Shown: positions 9,841-18,697, counted from the first letter of the stretch. The stretch is DNA of 38,043 nt from JBNGDW01 sp049975325 (GCA_049975325.1 JBNGDW010000004.1:1-38043); one strand, 5' to 3'. The notes: generated from the letters alone by a model not told the origin. Translations and numbers: made by a program.

Positions 9841-10298
9841 TAATTCTCCTGTTTAACCTTCTCATCTGTTACCATAACTCCCATGCTTCTGGCTGTTCCA
9901 GCTATTATTTTCATAGCTGCTTCTATACTGCCAGCGTTCAACTCTTCCAACTTAATTTTAGCGATTTTTTGAAGTTGCTCGTTGTTTATACTTCCCACTT
10001 TTTCCTTATTTGGTTCCGGTGAACCTTTTGCTAACCCGGCTTCTTTTTTTATGAGTACTGAAGCGGGGGGAGTTTTTGTAATAAAACTAAAAGAATGATC
10101 CTGAAAGATTGTTACTTCTACAGGTATAATTGTACCTGTGTCATCTTTCGTTCTATCATTGAACTGTTTAATAAATTCGCCAATATTAACCCCATGCTGA
10201 CCCAGAGCAGGTCCAACAGGGGGTGCTGGAGTGGCTTGACCAGCAGGCAACTGTAACTTAAGCTTTGCAATTATCTTTTTTGTTTTTCCTTTTGCCAT
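9840..10298 (-). CDS. rplK: 50S ribosomal protein L11
   Basis: L11 sits at the GTPase-associated centre with the L7/L12 stalk. The protein has 152 residues. The N-terminal KLQLPAGQATPAPPVGPALGQHGVN segment (thiostrepton-binding proline region) and the C-terminal rRNA-binding domain with IAGTARSMGVMV are intact. A GGAGAGC Shine-Dalgarno precedes the ATG. It starts 20 bases after nusG and overlaps rplA by one base. Confidence 0.98.
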   Translation of the reverse strand: MAKGKTKKIIAKLKLQLPAGQATPAPPVGPALGQHGVNIGEFIKQFNDRTKDDTGTIIPVEVTIFQDHSFSFITKTPPASVLIKKEAGLAKGSPEPNKEKVGSINNEQLQKIAKIKLEELNAGSIEAAMKIIAGTARSMGVMVTDEKVKQEN

Positions 10299-10318
10299 AA
10301 ATAGCTCTCCTTCTTCAT

Positions 10319-10849
10319 CTAATCCAATGGTTCTACCTGGCTAAAGCTCAGTTCGACAGGAGTAAGGCGGCCAAACACAGTAACACTCGCAACTAACTTT
10401 TCTTTATCTTCTATGATTTTCTCTATAACACCTTCAAAACCCTTAAATGGTCCATCGATGATACGTATACGGCTCCCAACTATAAAATTTATTCCTCTGG
10501 CTCCACCTTCTTCTCCCTGCTTGACCCCCAGGATTCTATTTATTTCTTGCTCAGATAGTGGCTTTGGGGTCTTACTTCCACCAAGAAATTTTGTTACTCC
10601 AGGTTGATGTAAGACAAAGCTTTGCGTTTCAGGCATCATTACCATCTCAATCAAGATATAACCAGGGAAAACTTTTCTTTCTCGGAGCAATCTTTTCCCA
10701 TCTCGTATAACGAATGTCTTTTGAGAAGGAATTATAATTTGCCCAAAATAGTCTTTTAACTGGCTATTTGCTATTAAATTTTCTATTGCTTCTTTTACCT
10801 TATTCTCTTGTCCGGAATAAGTATGAATAACATACCATTGTTTTTTCAT
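10319..10849 (-). CDS. nusG: Transcription termination/antitermination protein NusG
   Basis: NusG binds RNA polymerase across the clamp, aids processive elongation and links to Rho or to the ribosome. The N-terminal NGN domain begins KKQWYVIHTYSGQENKVKEAI and holds FPGYILIEM near 82-90. The C-terminal KOW domain has IRIIDGPFKGFEGVIEKI. I place the start at the ATG at 10849 (176 residues). An in-frame TTG two codons earlier would overlap the secE stop and has no better ribosome site. The secE stop lies just before it, indicating coupled translation. Confidence 0.97.
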   Translation of the reverse strand: MKKQWYVIHTYSGQENKVKEAIENLIANSQLKDYFGQIIIPSQKTFVIRDGKRLLRERKVFPGYILIEMVMMPETQSFVLHQPGVTKFLGGSKTPKPLSEQEINRILGVKQGEEGGARGINFIVGSRIRIIDGPFKGFEGVIEKIIEDKEKLVASVTVFGRLTPVELSFSQVEPLD

Positions 10850-10851
10850 AA

Positions 10852-11037
10852 TCAAAACATAAGAAGTCTTACAATCTGGGCAAAGATATTATCTACAATC
10901 CAAATAAAAATTCCCAGCAGAACAGAGAAAACAACCACGATAAGTGTTCCCTCTTTCATATCATCTTTAGTGGGCCATACCACATTATGCAGCTCCCTAT
11001 TCACATCTTTAAAGAATTGCACAATTTTCTTAAACAT
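10852..11037 (-). CDS. secE: Preprotein translocase subunit SecE
   Basis: SecE is the single-span clamp of the SecYEG channel in the inner membrane. The protein is about 61 residues: a basic amphipathic N-terminus (FKKIVQFFKDVNRELHNVVWPT, with the conserved VxWP) and one membrane helix, LIVVVFSVLLGIFIWIVDNIF. I prefer the ATG at 11037 because GGAAGAG precedes it and the length is usual. A GTG nine codons upstream (11064) would add MSVNKWKRK but has no Shine-Dalgarno. The secE-nusG pairing is standard. Confidence 0.95.
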   Translation of the reverse strand: MFKKIVQFFKDVNRELHNVVWPTKDDMKEGTLIVVVFSVLLGIFIWIVDNIFAQIVRLLMF

Positions 11038-11109
11038 TTTTCTCTTCCACTTATTTACCGACACCCCAGGAGATTATATTCACATTAAGTGTTTCCCAAA
11101 GGATTAAAT

Positions 11110-11185
11110 TGGCAGGCCTGGCAGGAATTGAACCCGCACTCTTCGGTTTTGGAGACCGCTGCTTTACCAATTAAGCTACAGGCCT
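11110..11185 (-). tRNA. tRNA-Trp (anticodon CCA)
   Basis: A full cloverleaf folds on the minus strand. The seven-pair acceptor is AGGCCTG/CAGGCCT, the anticodon loop CTCCAAA gives CCA, the T-arm holds GGTTCAATTCC, and the 3' CCA is encoded. The outermost anticodon-stem pair is a G-A mismatch. It lies between rpmG and secE, its common position in bacteria. Confidence 0.96.
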
Positions 11186-11192
11186 ACACAAA

Positions 11193-11348
11193 TTATTTTG
11201 TCTCCTTATGGAGTGTATGTTTTTTACATACTGGACAATACTTCTTATATTCCACTCTTTGAGAATGGAGCTTTTTATTCTTTGTAGTTGAGTAATTGCG
11301 CGATTTACATTCTGTGCAGGCAAGCTTTATTATTACTCTTTCAGCCAT
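11193..11348 (-). CDS. rpmG: 50S ribosomal protein L33 (zinc-binding type)
   Basis: This is a 51-residue protein starting MAERVIIKLACTECKSRNY and ending HTLHKETK, clearly L33. Two CxxC pairs (C11/C14 and C38/C41) show it is the zinc-binding (C+) form. It lies between tuf and tRNA-Trp, the usual tuf-rpmG-trnW-secE order, 11 bases downstream of the tuf stop. Confidence 0.96.
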   Translation of the reverse strand: MAERVIIKLACTECKSRNYSTTKNKKLHSQRVEYKKYCPVCKKHTLHKETK

Positions 11349-11359
11349 AAATTATTCCC

Positions 11360-12559
11360 TTACTCAATAATCTCACCGACTACGCCAGCCCCTACCGTTC
11401 TACCACCTTCGCGAATAGCAAATCGCAATCCTGTCTCAAGAGCAATAGGCGTAATAAGTTCAACTTCCAAATTAATATTATCTCCAGGCATTACCATATC
11501 TATACCTTTGGGGAGTGTGATTGTGCCAGTAACATCAGTTGTTCTAAAATAGAACTGGGGCCTATATCCACTGAAGAATGGTTTGTGCCGACCGCCTTCT
11601 TCTTGTTTCAATACATAAGTTTGGCCTCTAAACTTCCTATGAGGTGTTATTGTCCTTGGAGCTGCTAAAACCATACCACGTTCTACTTCATCTTTCGAAA
11701 ATCCTCGCAATAAGACACCAATATTGTCTCCAGCCTGTCCCACATCAAGAGTCTTGCGAAACATTTCTACACCAGTGACAACCGTTTCTTTAGTTTCTCT
11801 GATACCAACTCTTTCCACCTTATCACCAATTTTTACCTGTCCACGCTCTACTCGACCAGTAGCAACAGTTCCTCTTCCGGGAATACTAAATACATCTTCT
11901 ACTGGCATTAAGAAGGGCTTATCAATCTCTCTTTGGGGTAATGGAATATACGAATCCAGTGCTTTAACAAGTTCAATGATAGGCCCACAATTTTCGCATT
12001 CCTCTTTACCGCATCCGCAATTCAATGCTTTCAAGGCACTGCCCTTAATTATAGGGGTTTCGTCTCCTGGAAACTCATACTCGTTCAAGAGGTCTCGTAC
12101 TTCTAACTCTACCAACTCAATAAGTTCAGGGTCATCTACCATATCGGTTTTGTTAAGAAACACGACCACAGAAGGCACATTCACCTGTCTTGCGAGAAGG
12201 ATATGCTCACGGGTTTGTGGCATAACACCGTCCGCAGCACTTACTACCAAAATAGCTCCATCCATCTGAGCAGCACCAGTAATCATGTTCTTAATGTAGT
12301 CCGCATGACCTGGGCAATCAACATGAGCATAGTGCCTTTGATCACTCTCGTATTCAATATGAGCAGTAGCAATAGTAATGCCTCTTGCCTTTTCTTCCGG
12401 AGCATTATCAATCTTATCAAACGGGATAAAGCTTGCTCCGCCTCTCTTCTCAAGGCACAGAGTCATTGCCGCTGTCAATGTGGTCTTGCCATGATCAATA
12501 TGCCCAATCGTACCAACATTAACATGTGGCTTTTTTCTTTCGTATTTCTCTTTTGCCAT
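11360..12559 (-). CDS. tuf: Elongation factor Tu
   Basis: EF-Tu is the GTPase that delivers aminoacyl-tRNA to the ribosome. The 399 residues contain the P-loop GHIDHGKT (19-26), DCPGH (81-85), NKTD (136-139) and the G5-type GSAL (173-176), followed by domains 2 and 3 ending RTVGAGVVGEIIE. An unusual cysteine cluster follows G5: C181, C183, C188 and C191 in NCGCGKEECENCGP, a spacing that could bind zinc. AGGAGG lies six bases before the ATG. The gene follows four tRNA genes as in E. coli tufB. Confidence 0.99.
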   Translation of the reverse strand: MAKEKYERKKPHVNVGTIGHIDHGKTTLTAAMTLCLEKRGGASFIPFDKIDNAPEEKARGITIATAHIEYESDQRHYAHVDCPGHADYIKNMITGAAQMDGAILVVSAADGVMPQTREHILLARQVNVPSVVVFLNKTDMVDDPELIELVELEVRDLLNEYEFPGDETPIIKGSALKALNCGCGKEECENCGPIIELVKALDSYIPLPQREIDKPFLMPVEDVFSIPGRGTVATGRVERGQVKIGDKVERVGIRETKETVVTGVEMFRKTLDVGQAGDNIGVLLRGFSKDEVERGMVLAAPRTITPHRKFRGQTYVLKQEEGGRHKPFFSGYRPQFYFRTTDVTGTITLPKGIDMVMPGDNINLEVELITPIALETGLRFAIREGGRTVGAGVVGEIIE

Positions 12560-12652
12560 TCTATCCTCCTACATATAATCAAGGTATCACTGAGCATATC
12601 CACAGATGTAGATATTGCCTCTTCAGATTCCTTATTCAAGATTAAAATTTAA

Positions 12653-12728
12653 TGGAGCTCATGACCGGGATTGAACCGGTGACCTCCTCCTTACCAAGGA
12701 GGTGCTCTACCGACTGAGCTACATGAGC
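12653..12728 (-). tRNA. tRNA-Thr (anticodon GGT)
   Basis: The cloverleaf is complete: acceptor GCTCATG/CATGAGC, anticodon stem CCTCC/GGAGG around loop TTGGTAA (anticodon GGT), and encoded CCA. It is the last of four tRNAs before tuf and corresponds in place and anticodon to E. coli thrT. Confidence 0.97.
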
Positions 12729-12844
12729 ATAGTTTTATACGCTTTTCTTATCCATCTATAGCCAACAGTATTTATAAACCTCTCTACTCCTTTTATGACG
12801 AGTAGTCAGAGCGAATTATTTAATACTATAATCAACTTTTGAAA

Positions 12845-12921
12845 TGGAGCGGGAAACGGGATTCGAACCCGCGACCCTCAGCTTGGAAGGCTGATGCTCT
12901 TGCCAACTGAGCTATTCCCGC
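12845..12921 (-). tRNA. tRNA-Gly (anticodon TCC)
   Basis: The acceptor is GCGGGAA paired with TTCCCGC. The anticodon stem TCAGC/GCTGA encloses CTTCCAA (anticodon TCC). The T-arm is GGTTCGAATCC and CCA is encoded. It corresponds in place and anticodon to E. coli glyT. Confidence 0.97.
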
Positions 12922-12924
12922 ATA

Positions 12925-13009
12925 TGGTGGGGAGAGAAGGATTCGAACCTCCGAAGGCTACGCCGGCAGATTTACAGTCTGCTCCCTTTGGCCGCTTGGG
13001 TATCTCCCC
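12925..13009 (-). tRNA. tRNA-Tyr (anticodon GTA)
   Basis: An 85-base class II tRNA with a long variable arm. The acceptor is GGGGAGA/TCTCCCC, the anticodon stem GCAGA/TCTGC holds CTGTAAA (anticodon GTA), and CCA is encoded. It sits three bases from tRNA-Gly, matching E. coli tyrU. Confidence 0.97.
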
Positions 13010-13095
13010 AAACCTATAACTATAGCTCTCAAAATGATCACATCTATAAATATAAAATATATTATATGTTTATCACTCCATGTCAAACATAAAAC

Positions 13096-13170
13096 TGGAG
13101 CCACCAGAGGGATTTGAACCCCCGACCAGAGGTTTACAAAACCCCTGCTCTACCCCTGAGCTATGGTGGC
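13096..13170 (-). tRNA. tRNA-Thr (anticodon TGT)
   Basis: The acceptor is GCCACCA/TGGTGGC, the anticodon loop TTTGTAA gives TGT, and CCA is encoded. It is the first gene of the tRNA-tuf transcript and corresponds to E. coli thrU. Confidence 0.96.
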
Positions 13171-13238
13171 ACAAGCACAATCCTCAAAATAGTTGAAATA
13201 GGAAGCTAACTTACAACTTACTCTCCAAGAAATTGCAA

Positions 13239-13309
13239 TTTGTAAAAGTGTAAACTTCCCTGTCAAATTTTTATTGAAAATAATGTAATTTTTTAACAAA
13301 TAATGTCAA
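13239..13309 (-). promoter_or_regulatory. Two candidate sigma-70 promoters for the tRNA-tuf operon
   Basis: On the minus strand two exact TTGACA boxes occur, at 13309-13304 and 13266-13261. The inner one has TACAAA (4/6 to TATAAT) at 13244-13239 after a 16-base spacer. The outer one has TACATT (16-base spacer) or CATTAT (18-base spacer). Both lie in the 145-base gap between the cysS stop and the first tRNA. Tandem promoters would suit a highly expressed stable-RNA operon; the assignment is by consensus match only. Confidence 0.55.
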
Positions 13310-13315
13310 ACTACT

Positions 13316-14731
13316 TTATCTTATTTTCCAATCTGTCTCATCCTTTTTATCTATCAATTCTATTCCGTGTTCCTGAAGTTTATTGCGAATCAGATCAGCT
13401 ATTTCCCACTTTTTTTGTGCCCGCAATATATTTCTTACCTCTATCAAAAGATGTAACAAATCTTGTGAGAATTGATCCAGCTTTTGCGGGGAGCTTTTAT
13501 ACTCTTCAAAAAATCTTAAACTATCTCCCAGTTGATATAAAAGTTCGGCATATTGCAAGGCTCGCTCGCGATCAGCCTCTGTAAGCTTATCCTGTGAAAT
13601 AATGCGCTTGATTGACTTGCTTATCTCAAACATCACAGAGATAGCAGCCGGGGTGTTAAAATCATCATCCAGGGCTTCTATAAAAGAGCTTTTTAGTGAG
13701 CCAAGAGTCTTATCACTCTCAATGAAATCGGAATTCACCATACCAACTTCATATCTCACTATATTAAAAGCATCTTTCATGTTATTTATTGCTCTTTCTG
13801 CCTCTTCAATCAATTCAATACTGAAATCCATTGGGCTTCTATAATTTTTAGAAAGAAAAAACAGTCTTATTGCATCTTTTGAATATTTTTTCCTTATTTC
13901 ACGAGCAAGCAGGAAATTGCCGAGTGATTTTGACATCTTCTCACCCTCTATGTTGAGGAAACCATTATGCATCCAATATCGTGCAAATTGTTTTTCATAG
14001 GCAGATTCTGCTTGGGCAATCTCATTTTCATGGTGAGGAAAGATGAGGTCTGAGCCTCCTGCATGAATATCAAAAGGCATACCAAGGTAATGATGAGCCA
14101 TAACCGCACATTCTGTATGCCAGCCTGGACGTCCTCTGCCCCAAGGACTTTCCCAAGATGGCTCATCTGATTTTGCCTTCTTCCATAAAGCAAAATCCAG
14201 AGGGCTTCGTTTCTTCTCATTTAATTCAACCCGGGCACCGGCTCTTAGCGCATCCAATGATTTGCCAGACAACTTCCCATAATCCTTCACCTTATATACA
14301 TCTATATATACATCATTGTCTACCACATACGCATATCCCTTTCCCACTAAAATTTTTATCATATCGATCATCTGATTGACAAACTCGGTTGCTTTGGGGT
14401 GAAAATCTGCCCTTTGGATGCCCAGACTTCCCAGATCATCAAAAAATGCCTTGGTATATCTCTCGGCTATCGTGGATGGGTGGACTTTTTGCTGCTTTGC
14501 CTCATTAATTATTTTATCTTCAATATCAGTAATATTCTGCACATAAGTAACTTCAAATCCTCTATATTGCAGATAACTCCGAAAAGCATCAAAAACTAAA
14601 AATGCCCGAGCATTCCCAATATGAAAATAGTTGTATACGGTAGGACCGCATACATACATCTTAACCTTAGAATCTTCAATTGGATGAAATTCTTCTTTTT
14701 TTCGAGTAAGCGAATTATAAATCTTCAACAT
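13316..14731 (-). CDS. cysS: Cysteine--tRNA ligase
   Basis: This class I aminoacyl-tRNA synthetase charges tRNA-Cys. The protein has 471 residues. It shows the zinc ligand region YVCGPTVYNYFHIGNAR (residues 27-43, containing the HIGH-type HIGN), GWHTECAVMAHHYLG, FPHHENEIAQ and the KMSKS loop in GEKMSKSLGNF. The C-terminal anticodon-binding helices end near EHGIELIDKKDETDWKIR. The ATG overlaps the rsmD end by 17 bases and has AGGAGAGAG upstream, so the pair is translationally coupled. Confidence 0.98.
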   Translation of the reverse strand: MLKIYNSLTRKKEEFHPIEDSKVKMYVCGPTVYNYFHIGNARAFLVFDAFRSYLQYRGFEVTYVQNITDIEDKIINEAKQQKVHPSTIAERYTKAFFDDLGSLGIQRADFHPKATEFVNQMIDMIKILVGKGYAYVVDNDVYIDVYKVKDYGKLSGKSLDALRAGARVELNEKKRSPLDFALWKKAKSDEPSWESPWGRGRPGWHTECAVMAHHYLGMPFDIHAGGSDLIFPHHENEIAQAESAYEKQFARYWMHNGFLNIEGEKMSKSLGNFLLAREIRKKYSKDAIRLFFLSKNYRSPMDFSIELIEEAERAINNMKDAFNIVRYEVGMVNSDFIESDKTLGSLKSSFIEALDDDFNTPAAISVMFEISKSIKRIISQDKLTEADRERALQYAELLYQLGDSLRFFEEYKSSPQKLDQFSQDLLHLLIEVRNILRAQKKWEIADLIRNKLQEHGIELIDKKDETDWKIR

Positions 14732-15269
14732 CTCTCTCCTGACTGATTACGGCAATCTGCGTGTCACCATAAAGCTTCTGCTTCAATGTATAACCCTTGG
14801 GTAGCAAAATATTTTCTCGTGCATCAGCTTCAAGGATAAGCAGCCCATGAGGCTTAAGTATACCCCGCATAATTAGAGTATCTATCATTTTTTCTATTTG
14901 GGGTTGGCCATACGGCGGATCAGCAAAAATGACATCGTATTTATCCTTACATCTTGCTATAAAGCTCATCACTGGAGACTTTATAATTTTAACTCTATCT
15001 GAGATGTTCAATTTTTTAACATTATTTGAGATACATCTTATAGAAAGAGAAGCATGGTCGACAAAATGACATAGACGAGCCCCCCCGCTTAACGCCTCTA
15101 TGCCTAAACTTCCTGTGCCTGCAAATAGATCAAGTACTTCTGCGTCTTCGAGTCTATCCCGAATCATTGTAAAGATAGACTCCCTTACTTTATTCATCGT
15201 AGGTCTGATGCGTCGAGTTGGTAAAGAAATAAGTTTATATCCCTTAAATTCTCCAGCTATAATATACAC
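14715..15269 (-). CDS. rsmD: 16S rRNA (guanine966-N2)-methyltransferase RsmD family
   Basis: A 184-residue Rossmann methyltransferase that in known members methylates G966 of 16S rRNA using S-adenosylmethionine. Motif I is VLDLFAGTGSLGIEAL (about 45-60) and the catalytic motif IV is DPPYG (near 116-120). The opening MYIIAGEFKGYKL matches the RsmD N-terminus. The start is GTG, supported by alignment rather than by a Shine-Dalgarno, which I cannot see. It overlaps cysS, and secF lies upstream in the same orientation. Confidence 0.92.
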   Translation of the reverse strand: MYIIAGEFKGYKLISLPTRRIRPTMNKVRESIFTMIRDRLEDAEVLDLFAGTGSLGIEALSGGARLCHFVDHASLSIRCISNNVKKLNISDRVKIIKSPVMSFIARCKDKYDVIFADPPYGQPQIEKMIDTLIMRGILKPHGLLILEADARENILLPKGYTLKQKLYGDTQIAVISQERDVEDL

Positions 15270-15299
15270 GATAAAAATGTAAAAATAATAAACCTGACA

Positions 15300-16259
15300 T
15301 TAACGAGAGTTGCGCCTCCTTGCAGGAGCCATTTTTTTAACTCTTCTGTTTTTAATAGTAACCAGCAAAGAGCTTGCCACAAAAACAGATGAATAGGTTC
15401 CAATAATTACACCACAAAGAAATGCAAAGGCAAAATCGTTAATTGCAGCCCCACCAAAAATAAACAAACAAAGAACTACAATAAGTGTAGTCAGTGAGGT
15501 AACTATTGTTCGTGATAATGTTTCATTTATACTATGGTTAACCACGGATTCATATTTTTCGCGACGATAGGTTTTTAGATCTTCACGAATGCGGACAAAA
15601 ACCACAATTGTATCATTAAGCGAATAGCCCACAATTGCTAATATTGCCCCGATAACAGGGAGGCTTATCTCCCGACCAAATATTGAGAAAAGTCCAATCG
15701 TTATAATAACATCATGGAAAAGGGTAATTACTGCAGAAACACCAAATATTAGTTCAAAACGCCACCAGATATATATAATTATTCCGAGTAGTGCGATTAA
15801 AATAGCGGTCACTGCTTTGCTTCGCAATTCTGCTCCAATTTTTGATCCAACATGCTCTCGTCTCCGTTCAAAGTCCGAAAGGGGTTTATTCCCCGCATAT
15901 TCTGGGAATTCCTCATGCAATATTTCAAGCAAGGAGGTAACCTCTTTTTCTGCATCTTCCGCAGGTTTGAACCGTGCTAAAATATAATTTGGATTCCCAA
16001 AATCTTGAATCTCAACATCCCCAAACCCGTGGGCAGCCAAAACATCCCGGATCTCCTGAATATTTATTGGTTCCAGTGTAGGATCGTCTGGAGTAAAATC
16101 AAGCTCAAGAAGAACTCCTCCGGTAAAATCTATCCCATAACGGGGTCCACCTTGAATTATCAATGAAACAATTCCAGCCAGAATTAATATACAAGAGATA
16201 ATAAAAGCGATTTTTCTTTTGCCGATGAAATCAATATTCGTATCTTGAAAAAATTGCAT
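15300..16259 (-). CDS. secF: Protein translocase subunit SecF
   Basis: SecF works with SecD in the inner membrane to use the proton gradient for late steps of protein export. The 319 residues give a first membrane helix (about 17-35), the periplasmic P1 region with YGIDFTGGVLLELDF, and five further helices including the conserved GYSLNDTIVVFVRIREDL. The C-terminus is basic. It is 19 bases downstream of secD. Confidence 0.97.
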   Translation of the reverse strand: MQFFQDTNIDFIGKRKIAFIISCILILAGIVSLIIQGGPRYGIDFTGGVLLELDFTPDDPTLEPINIQEIRDVLAAHGFGDVEIQDFGNPNYILARFKPAEDAEKEVTSLLEILHEEFPEYAGNKPLSDFERRREHVGSKIGAELRSKAVTAILIALLGIIIYIWWRFELIFGVSAVITLFHDVIITIGLFSIFGREISLPVIGAILAIVGYSLNDTIVVFVRIREDLKTYRREKYESVVNHSINETLSRTIVTSLTTLIVVLCLFIFGGAAINDFAFAFLCGVIIGTYSSVFVASSLLVTIKNRRVKKMAPARRRNSR

Positions 16260-16278
16260 CTTCTTCTCCGTTCCCTTT

Positions 16279-18153
16279 CTAAATGCTAAGTTTTTGAAGA
16301 GCCTTCCGCTTTGTTATACTGTCAAAAATGGCTCTGGTAAGAATAATTGCAGTAAACATGGATGCTAAAATACCTATACTTAATGTGACTGCGAATCCAC
16401 GGATAGGTCCTGTACCAAATTGATATAATACAATCGCGGTAATAAGGGTAGTAACATTTGCATCAATAATCGTTATAATAGCATTCTTATATCCATTATC
16501 AATAGCTGTTCTCACTGTTTTTTTGGTGCGTAATTCTTCTCTGATACGCTCAAAAATAAGCACATTTGCATCCACTGCCATACCGATAGTTAGAATCATA
16601 CCTGCAATTCCAGGTAGAGTAAGGGTAGCATTCAACATAGTCAAAACAGCGAGAATTATAAAAATATTACAGATCAATGCCAAATCTGCAATTAATCCAG
16701 AAAGTTTGTAATAGATTGCCATAAAGATTACAACAATAAGCAACCCTATTATGCCTGCTCTGAACCCTGCCTGTATTGAATCTGACCCTAAGGAAGGTCC
16801 TACTGTTCGTTCTTCAATAATGTTAACAGGAACGGGCAGGTTACCTGCTTTAAGCACGATGGCGAGATCTCGAGCCTCTTCCATGGTAAAATTACCGGTA
16901 ATTTGAGCCTCCCCACCCCGAATCTTTTGTTGTATCACAGGGGCTGAATATACCACATTATCAAGCACGATCGCAAGTCTTTCATTTACATGTTGGCCTG
17001 TAACATTTGAGAAAATTCTCGCACCTTCATTATTAAATTTTAGACTTACATAGGGCTTGTTCGCAGTTTGAGGGTCCATCCCCTGTCCAATGCGCACATC
17101 AGCGTTCTCAAGCATGGCACCGGTAAGCTCTGCTTTATCATATAGAAAATATATAGGACGTGCCCCATAAGGATTTTGTGGGTCTACATTGCCAAATACT
17201 ATTTCAATTCCACTTGGCAAAGCTTCTTGTATTTCAGGAAGCGAAAGAAGAGTCCTTACAACGCCTATATTCTCTGGAGTAACCACAAATTCCGAGCCAT
17301 AAACAGAAATCAAAGAAGAAAAAAGTTTATCGCGAGACTGCTTTTCTATATCTAGTGCCGTAGTATCTGCTTCCTTCTCGGTTTCAAGCAAGGCTTCTTC
17401 TACAGCACTTGCCTCCTCGGCTTCAGCCTCATGTAAAAAAGCAAATTTTTCATAATTATTTTTTAGATACTCATCGAGCGTTGCTACAGCATGTTGAATA
17501 TCTTCATTTTTGGCAACTAATTTGAATTCAAGTATAGCGGTTTTACCTATAAGTTCTTTTGCTCGTTCCGGATCGCGCATACCAGGTAATTGTACAAGAA
17601 TCCTATTTTCTCCAATTCTTTGAATAATTGGCTCAGCCACACCAAACTCATCAATTCTATTACGAATAACCTCGAGAGCCCCACGTGTAGCAGAATCTAT
17701 CTGGTCATCTGTCAATCCTTCAGTCTCAACCTCGAAAACAAGATGAGTGCCGCCCTGCAAATCCAATCCCAATTTAAGCTGCTTATCCCCAAACCAAGAA
17801 GGTAAAGCAGAACGAGATTCCTTTTCCACTATATGAGCCCTTACAAGTTGGTCTTCCAGAAAGTCAATATCAGCTTCAATATGACGCAACAGCCTATCAG
17901 GTAGTGGAACGCGTGCCTCAATTGTGTCGTTTACGCTGGCTTCTTGCAGCAGGTTATCAAATTCTTTACCGAATTCTTCACTACCTATTCTATATTCTTC
18001 TCGGTTGACCTCGTATATCTTCTCGTTATTTTCGTCAAAAACCTCAATATTGCACACTACATATTGATGTCTTGCTACCATAGGAAGCAAGTAATAAGCA
18101 GTGACTACGAGCACTAAAATTATGCAAACTGTACGGAACCAATGTTTTCGCAT
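16279..18153 (-). CDS. secD: Protein translocase subunit SecD
   Basis: SecD is the larger partner of SecF, an RND-type export motor. The 624 residues include an N-terminal membrane helix (about 7-25), the motif LGLDLQGGTHLVFEV (about 127-141), the large periplasmic domain, and five C-terminal helices with IAGMILTIGMAVDANVLIFERIREEL. A Glu/Ala-rich stretch around 240-265 may be a linker. The ATG has GGGGGT upstream. No yajC is visible next to it; the gene upstream is a DUF3467 protein. Confidence 0.97.
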   Translation of the reverse strand: MRKHWFRTVCIILVLVVTAYYLLPMVARHQYVVCNIEVFDENNEKIYEVNREEYRIGSEEFGKEFDNLLQEASVNDTIEARVPLPDRLLRHIEADIDFLEDQLVRAHIVEKESRSALPSWFGDKQLKLGLDLQGGTHLVFEVETEGLTDDQIDSATRGALEVIRNRIDEFGVAEPIIQRIGENRILVQLPGMRDPERAKELIGKTAILEFKLVAKNEDIQHAVATLDEYLKNNYEKFAFLHEAEAEEASAVEEALLETEKEADTTALDIEKQSRDKLFSSLISVYGSEFVVTPENIGVVRTLLSLPEIQEALPSGIEIVFGNVDPQNPYGARPIYFLYDKAELTGAMLENADVRIGQGMDPQTANKPYVSLKFNNEGARIFSNVTGQHVNERLAIVLDNVVYSAPVIQQKIRGGEAQITGNFTMEEARDLAIVLKAGNLPVPVNIIEERTVGPSLGSDSIQAGFRAGIIGLLIVVIFMAIYYKLSGLIADLALICNIFIILAVLTMLNATLTLPGIAGMILTIGMAVDANVLIFERIREELRTKKTVRTAIDNGYKNAIITIIDANVTTLITAIVLYQFGTGPIRGFAVTLSIGILASMFTAIILTRAIFDSITKRKALQKLSI

Positions 18154-18261
18154 TAGGATACCCCCGCTTCTTTACATTTCGAATTTCATAAAAGTTGCTT
18201 ACTTTTTCAAGAATATATCTTTCAGTCAAGTTAAAAGTAACTTTTTATTTCATATTGATTT

Positions 18262-18558
18262 TTAAAAGCCTATATCTTTTCTAGATTCTCCTTGTTCAGG
18301 AATTGCAATCTCACCGTATTTTTCTTCATATTTCTTGATATTATCTTCCAAGAGGCGCATAATTCTCTTGCAATGCGGAGGAGTAAGAACAATCCTGGCA
18401 TGAATTTTTGCCTCAGAAATAGCAGGCAAGATACGCGCAAAATCCAGCACGAATTCAGCATTATTGAAGTTTATGAATGCAACATTGGAATATATTCCGT
18501 CAGATATTTCCTTTGGAATATTAACTTTTATTTGCCTTCGTTTTTGCTCTTCTTTCAT
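18262..18558 (-). CDS. DUF3467 domain protein
   Basis: A 98-residue soluble protein without a signal peptide or membrane helix. The sequence (IYSNVAFINFNNAEFVLDFARILPA, KIHARIVLTPPHCKRIM, then NIKKYEEKYGEI) matches my memory of the DUF3467 family, small proteins of unknown function found in many bacteria. It lies 108 bases upstream of secD on the same strand and downstream of an aldehyde dehydrogenase. A functional link to SecDF is not shown. Confidence 0.8.
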   Translation of the reverse strand: MKEEQKRRQIKVNIPKEISDGIYSNVAFINFNNAEFVLDFARILPAISEAKIHARIVLTPPHCKRIMRLLEDNIKKYEEKYGEIAIPEQGESRKDIGF

Positions 18559-18697
18559 CGATAACTCCGATAACCTATCTTAGAATATTTAGAATATAAT
18601 AAACTCACCTCCGTAAGTCAAAAATTAGAATAATCCATAAAAAATAATAGGAGCAGTGAAGAAATAGGCGAAGCAGGAGTGACAAATATAGGCTTTA

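Noticed and set aside
10850..10855. TTG start for nusG two codons upstream
   Set aside because: The ATG at 10849 gives the usual N-terminus and avoids overlap with the secE stop.
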